From: Stieleria magnilauensis
GTDB taxonomy: Bacteria; Planctomycetota; Planctomycetia; Pirellulales; Pirellulaceae
Assembly: GCA_007753675.1 (NCBI GenBank)
Contig: CP036432.1
Coordinates: 8,310,233-8,374,232 of the forward strand
Direction of reading: 5' to 3'
Length of the DNA: 64,000 bases
Shown here piece after piece: positions 63,460 through 64,000 of the stretch. Made by a program: the position numbers and the translations under genes. Numbering within the stretch: the first letter of the stretch is position 1; each line of letters starts with the position of its first letter. The notes under the pieces were generated by a model. The model did no database searches, was not told the origin of the DNA, and saw nothing but the letters and a program-made list of their open reading frames with translations.

Positions 63460-64000
63460 ATGACCGAAGCTTCCATCACCGCGACCCCGTTGCCCGACAT
63501 CCAATCGACCGGCGACGGACGAAAGGTCGCGATCAATAAAGTCGGCGTGACCAACGTGCGGTACCCCATCTCCTTGCGGACGCCGGGCAAAGGAAAAGGC
63601 AACGAGTTCATTCACACCGTCGCGACGATCAACATGTTTGTTTCGCTGCCGCACGATGTGAAGGGAACCCACATGTCGCGGTTCCTGGAGGTGCTCAACG
63701 AATACCACGAAGAACTCAGCAGCGACGCGTTGCCGTTGGTGGCCAATCGGATGAAGGAGAAACTGGAATCCCAGGACGCCTACCTGGAACTCAGCTTTCC
63801 TTACTTCGTCGACAAAAAAGCCCCCGTCAGCGGCCAGTCCGGAAAGCTGGACTTTGACGTCGCCTTTGAATTGGCCAGCAACGGAACCGATGACTTCGTG
63901 ATGACGTTGAAGATCCCGGCGACCAGCCTGTGCCCCTGTTCCAAGGAGATCTCAGACTACGGCGCCCACAACCAACGCTGTGACATGACGGTCAAAGTCC
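63460..64000 (+). CDS. folE2: GTP cyclohydrolase FolE2 (type IB), 3' truncated by the window
   Basis: ATG 63460, open for 180 codons to the window edge. Reads MTEASITATPLPDIQSTGDG then INKVGVTNVRYPISLRTPGK, the FolE2 opening, and PATSLCPCSKEISDYGAHNQ near the edge, with the cysteine that defines the family active site. It converts GTP to dihydroneopterin triphosphate for folate or queuosine synthesis and can use metals other than zinc, unlike FolE. No Shine-Dalgarno; a perfect palindrome sits just upstream. Confidence 0.93.
   Translation, partial: MTEASITATPLPDIQSTGDGRKVAINKVGVTNVRYPISLRTPGKGKGNEFIHTVATINMFVSLPHDVKGTHMSRFLEVLNEYHEELSSDALPLVANRMKEKLESQDAYLELSFPYFVDKKAPVSGQSGKLDFDVAFELASNGTDDFVMTLKIPATSLCPCSKEISDYGAHNQRCDMTVKV

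Overview
This 64 kb window is GC-rich chromosomal DNA from a planctomycete, most likely a Pirellulaceae member close to Rhodopirellula. The call rests on lineage-typical families: DUF1587/1592/1588/1585 cytochrome-like proteins, a Tat-exported DUF1552 protein, SHD1-domain and sulfatase secreted proteins, Ser/Thr kinases with extracytoplasmic sensors, a long aspartokinase with four ACT domains, and many ORFs that lack a clear Shine-Dalgarno sequence. I see no rRNA, tRNA, CRISPR array, prophage or plasmid genes. The only intact mobile element is one IS1380-type insertion sequence.

Layout. 1-480 is the 3' end of a DUF1588/DUF1585 protein. 637-9912 (minus) holds an ABC-F ATPase, a TolQ/MotA-type channel subunit, and a tight three-gene unit: a Cache-sensor Ser/Thr kinase followed by two different membrane-anchored P-loop GTPase-like proteins. 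10060-12400 (plus) has a sulfatase and an unknown protein. 12717-17014 (minus) has a di-haem peroxidase, mutY, a PDZ protein and a small conserved protein. 17205-20684 includes a LapA-like membrane protein and the imuA-imuB mutasome pair without an adjacent dnaE2. 20833-28080 has a lipid kinase, a BamA system split into a POTRA gene and a barrel gene, a SMI1/KNR4-like protein and an SHD1 protein. 28108-35694 has an SDR enzyme, a kinase relic, and a regulator-DUF1592-DUF1552 operon. 36019-40481 (minus) groups lysC, a proposed homoserine kinase of the ApgM family, and an aminotransferase (aspartate-family amino acids). 40573-43302 has DUF4416, an RNase HII-like protein and a sugar isomerase-like protein. 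43513-47246 (minus) is the lipid A/outer-membrane block skp-lpxC-lpxA-Gfo/Idh. 47463-49541 is an M28 peptidase. 49598-51825 is a hairpin repeat array interrupted by the IS. 51894-55750 is secDF and yajC. The rest holds a DegT aminotransferase, two SGNH hydrolases, a PHP histidinol phosphatase, DUF2293, and the start of folE2 running off the window.

Functionally, much of the window serves envelope biogenesis: Sec export (YajC, SecDF), periplasmic chaperoning (Skp), outer-membrane insertion (split BamA) and lipid A synthesis (LpxA, LpxC). This fits a diderm planctomycete envelope.

Intergenic DNA is unusually rich in short palindromic repeat families. There are at least seven kinds, including two heptanucleotide tandem repeats side by side, an 80/81-bp hairpin array split by the IS1380 element with an exact 4-bp target duplication, and one palindromic element that lies in frame inside the 5' end of the BamA POTRA gene. 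The best candidates for something undescribed are the kinase/GTPase/GTPase operon and the POTRA/barrel gene split.
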